A stretch of DNA of 7,954 nucleotides from CAZMMV01 sp964567475 (GTDB taxonomy: Bacteria > Bacillota > Clostridia > Tissierellales > Tissierellaceae): assembly GCA_964567475.1 (NCBI GenBank), contig CAZMMV010000075.1, positions 1 to 7,954 on the forward strand, in the 5' to 3' direction. How positions within the stretch are numbered: the stretch's first letter is position 1; each line of letters starts with the position of its first letter. This document shows, one piece after another, positions 6,152-7,954 of the stretch. The translations under genes and the position numbers were made by a program. The notes under the pieces are model-generated. The model searched no databases. It had not been told where the DNA came from and saw nothing but the letters and a program-made list of their open reading frames with translations.

Positions 6152-7930
6152 TTGGAAATCAATAGTAGGTTAAAAGCTTTAAGAAAATTAATGAAAGAAA
6201 AAGGTGTCGATGCATATATTGTAAACACTGCAGACCCACATCAATCAGAGTATATAGCGGATTATTATAAATCAAGAGTATGGATATCTGGATTTACAGG
6301 TTCAGCAGGAATGGCAGTTGTTACAGAAAAAGATGCTATCCTTTGGACTGATGGAAGATATTTTATTCAAGCAGAAAAGGAATTGGCAGCTAGTGAATAC
6401 CAATTATATAAAATGAGAACTCCAGGTTTTCCTACTTATAGTGAATGGCTAAGAGATAATTTAAATAGTGGAGATACAATAGGATTTCAAGGTGAAATTT
6501 TTTCCCAATCTTCTTTTGAAGAATTAGAAAAAAGGCTAGCAGATAAAGATATTAAGTTTAATGGTGAACTAGATTTAGTAGGACAATTATGGGAAGATAG
6601 ACCGGAATTACCAAAGGGTAAAGTATTTGTACATGAATTAAAATATACTGGCAAGTCTGGCAAAGAAAAAATAGAAGAAGTAAGACAAAAAATGAAAAAA
6701 CAAGATGTAGATTATTACCTTCTAGGAAGTCTAGATGATATAGCTTGGCTTTTTAATATAAGAGGAAATGATATAGAATATAATCCAGTAGTTTTATCTT
6801 ATGCATTAGTCTCTATGGAAGAAACAATTTTATTTATAGATAGGGAAAAGTTAAATCCACAAGTAGAAAAATTTTTAGAAGAAAATGGAGTTAAAATACG
6901 AGGATATGAAGAAGTAAATAAATATGTAAAGAATATAGATAAAAATTCTAAAGTATATTTAGATAAAAATAGAATAAATAGATCCATTTATAAATCAATA
7001 GATAAAGGGTGTTCTATAGTAAATGGAACAAATATAACTACAAATTTAAAAGCCATAAAAAATTCAACAGAAATAGAAAATCAAAAAAATGCCTATATAA
7101 AAGATGGCCTAGCTTTAGTTAAGTATTTTTATTGGTTAGATAAAAATGTAGGTAAAGAAAAAATAACTGAGTATAGTGCCCAAGAAAAATTGTTAGATCT
7201 AAGAAAACAGCAAAAAGACTTTATAGAAGAAAGTTTTGGAACTATATCTGCATATAAAGAAAATGCTGCCATGATGCATTATTCAGCTAAAGAAGAAACT
7301 GCCCTAGAATTAAAAAGACAAGGAATGTATCTTGTAGATTCTGGTGGACAGTATTTAAATGGAACTACTGATATTACTAGAACAGTAATATTGGGACCAA
7401 TAACTGAAGAAGAAAAAAGAGACTTTACATTGACACTAAAATCACATATAAATATGGGAAGTGCAAGGTTCTTATACGGATCAACAGGACATAGTTTAGA
7501 TGCTTTAGCAAGATATCCTATGTGGCAAGAAGGTCTTGATTACAAGTGTGGAACAGGTCATGGAGTAGGATATTTACTAAATGTACATGAAGGACCACAC
7601 AATATTTCAATGCAAGCTAACAATACCATCTTAGAAGAAGGTATGATAGTTACTGTAGAGCCAGGTGTTTATACAACAGCTAGCCATGGTATAAGAACGG
7701 AAAATGTATATGTAGTAAAAAAAGATATAGAAACAGACTCAGGCCAATTTATGAAGTTTGATGTTTTATCTTTTGTTCCAATAGATTTAAAAGGCATAGA
7801 TATAGAATTGCTAAGTAAAAAAGAAATAAAATGGCTAAATGATTATCATAAGGAAGTATATGATAAATTGTCAGTTTATCTAACACAAGAAGAAAAACAA
7901 TGGTTAAAAGAAGAAACAAGACAAATCTAA
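6152..7930 (+). CDS. Xaa-Pro aminopeptidase (aminopeptidase P, M24B family), long three-domain form
   Basis: The 592-aa product matches the long cytosolic aminopeptidase P type, which has two creatinase-like N-terminal domains and a C-terminal pita-bread metallopeptidase domain. It removes the N-terminal residue when proline is second, helping to finish peptide breakdown. The first domain opens with RLKALRKLMKEKGVDAYIV and contains GFTGSAG and LWTDGRYF. The catalytic domain keeps all five expected metal ligands: D396 (VDSGG), D407 (GTTDITRT), H470 (GTGHGVGY), E503 (VEPGVY) and E517 (IRTENVYVV), plus the conserved H376 and H479 (NVHEGPH). The family normally holds two manganese or similar divalent ions there. 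No signal peptide or membrane segment is visible, so it should be cytoplasmic. Translation starts at TTG behind a strong ribosome site. It follows the helicase gene by 100 bases of AT-rich DNA in which I find no clear terminator or promoter, so co-transcription is possible. A free-living peptide-fermenting lifestyle would fit but is inference. Confidence 0.96.
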   Translation: MEINSRLKALRKLMKEKGVDAYIVNTADPHQSEYIADYYKSRVWISGFTGSAGMAVVTEKDAILWTDGRYFIQAEKELAASEYQLYKMRTPGFPTYSEWLRDNLNSGDTIGFQGEIFSQSSFEELEKRLADKDIKFNGELDLVGQLWEDRPELPKGKVFVHELKYTGKSGKEKIEEVRQKMKKQDVDYYLLGSLDDIAWLFNIRGNDIEYNPVVLSYALVSMEETILFIDREKLNPQVEKFLEENGVKIRGYEEVNKYVKNIDKNSKVYLDKNRINRSIYKSIDKGCSIVNGTNITTNLKAIKNSTEIENQKNAYIKDGLALVKYFYWLDKNVGKEKITEYSAQEKLLDLRKQQKDFIEESFGTISAYKENAAMMHYSAKEETALELKRQGMYLVDSGGQYLNGTTDITRTVILGPITEEEKRDFTLTLKSHINMGSARFLYGSTGHSLDALARYPMWQEGLDYKCGTGHGVGYLLNVHEGPHNISMQANNTILEEGMIVTVEPGVYTTASHGIRTENVYVVKKDIETDSGQFMKFDVLSFVPIDLKGIDIELLSKKEIKWLNDYHKEVYDKLSVYLTQEEKQWLKEETRQI

Positions 7931-7954
7931 AAGTTAAAAGAGTTGTACTGTGTT

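Noticed and set aside
6118..6165. A 15-codon ATG frame overlapping the aminopeptidase start
   Set aside because: It has no ribosome site of its own and contains the peptidase's Shine-Dalgarno site within its codons, so it is most likely chance.
3027..6987. Several minus-strand frames of 60-100 codons opposite the helicase and aminopeptidase
   Set aside because: They are antisense shadows of well-conserved plus-strand genes, with no ribosome sites or recognisable domains.

Overview
The window is AT-rich, with strong Shine-Dalgarno sites, two TTG starts and low-GC codon choice (AGA, ATA, TTA). This points to a low-GC anaerobic Firmicute of the Clostridia/Tissierellia type; that assignment is inferred from composition and protein families. 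Every complete gene looks chromosomal and housekeeping-like. I see no insertion sequence, phage gene, CRISPR array, tRNA or rRNA.

Layout. (1) 1-1290, plus strand: the last 39 codons of a gene whose tail resembles glycine dehydrogenase subunit 2 (GcvPB). After 15 bases comes an ATP-NAD kinase/AcoX-family gene (137-1255) that is complete apart from one in-frame TGA at 599-601. A strong symmetric hairpin terminator (1261-1290) closes this operon and also serves the convergent gene. (2) 1289-2696, minus strand: a YaiI/YqxD (UPF0178) gene, then an unrecognised membrane-anchored protein with a short coiled coil and an exported domain. (3) 2697-2829: a 133-bp divergent intergenic region with an extended -10 promoter for the minus-strand genes and a -10-like box for the plus strand. 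(4) 2830-7930, plus strand: a SWIM zinc-finger SNF2-family helicase of 1073 aa, then, after a 100-bp AT-rich gap, a 592-aa three-domain aminopeptidase P with a TTG start and all metal ligands present.

How the genes relate. The kinase-like gene probably belongs to the glycine-cleavage operon upstream. The helicase and peptidase are on the same strand, but nothing shows a shared pathway.

The most interesting point is the lone in-frame TGA in the kinase gene. The reading frame continues in the same phase with well-conserved sequence on both sides. It may be a fresh nonsense mutation, a sequencing error or a recoded UGA. The other six gene ends visible here use TAA or TAG, and no other real gene contains an internal TGA. 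I did not find a convincing new multi-gene system.
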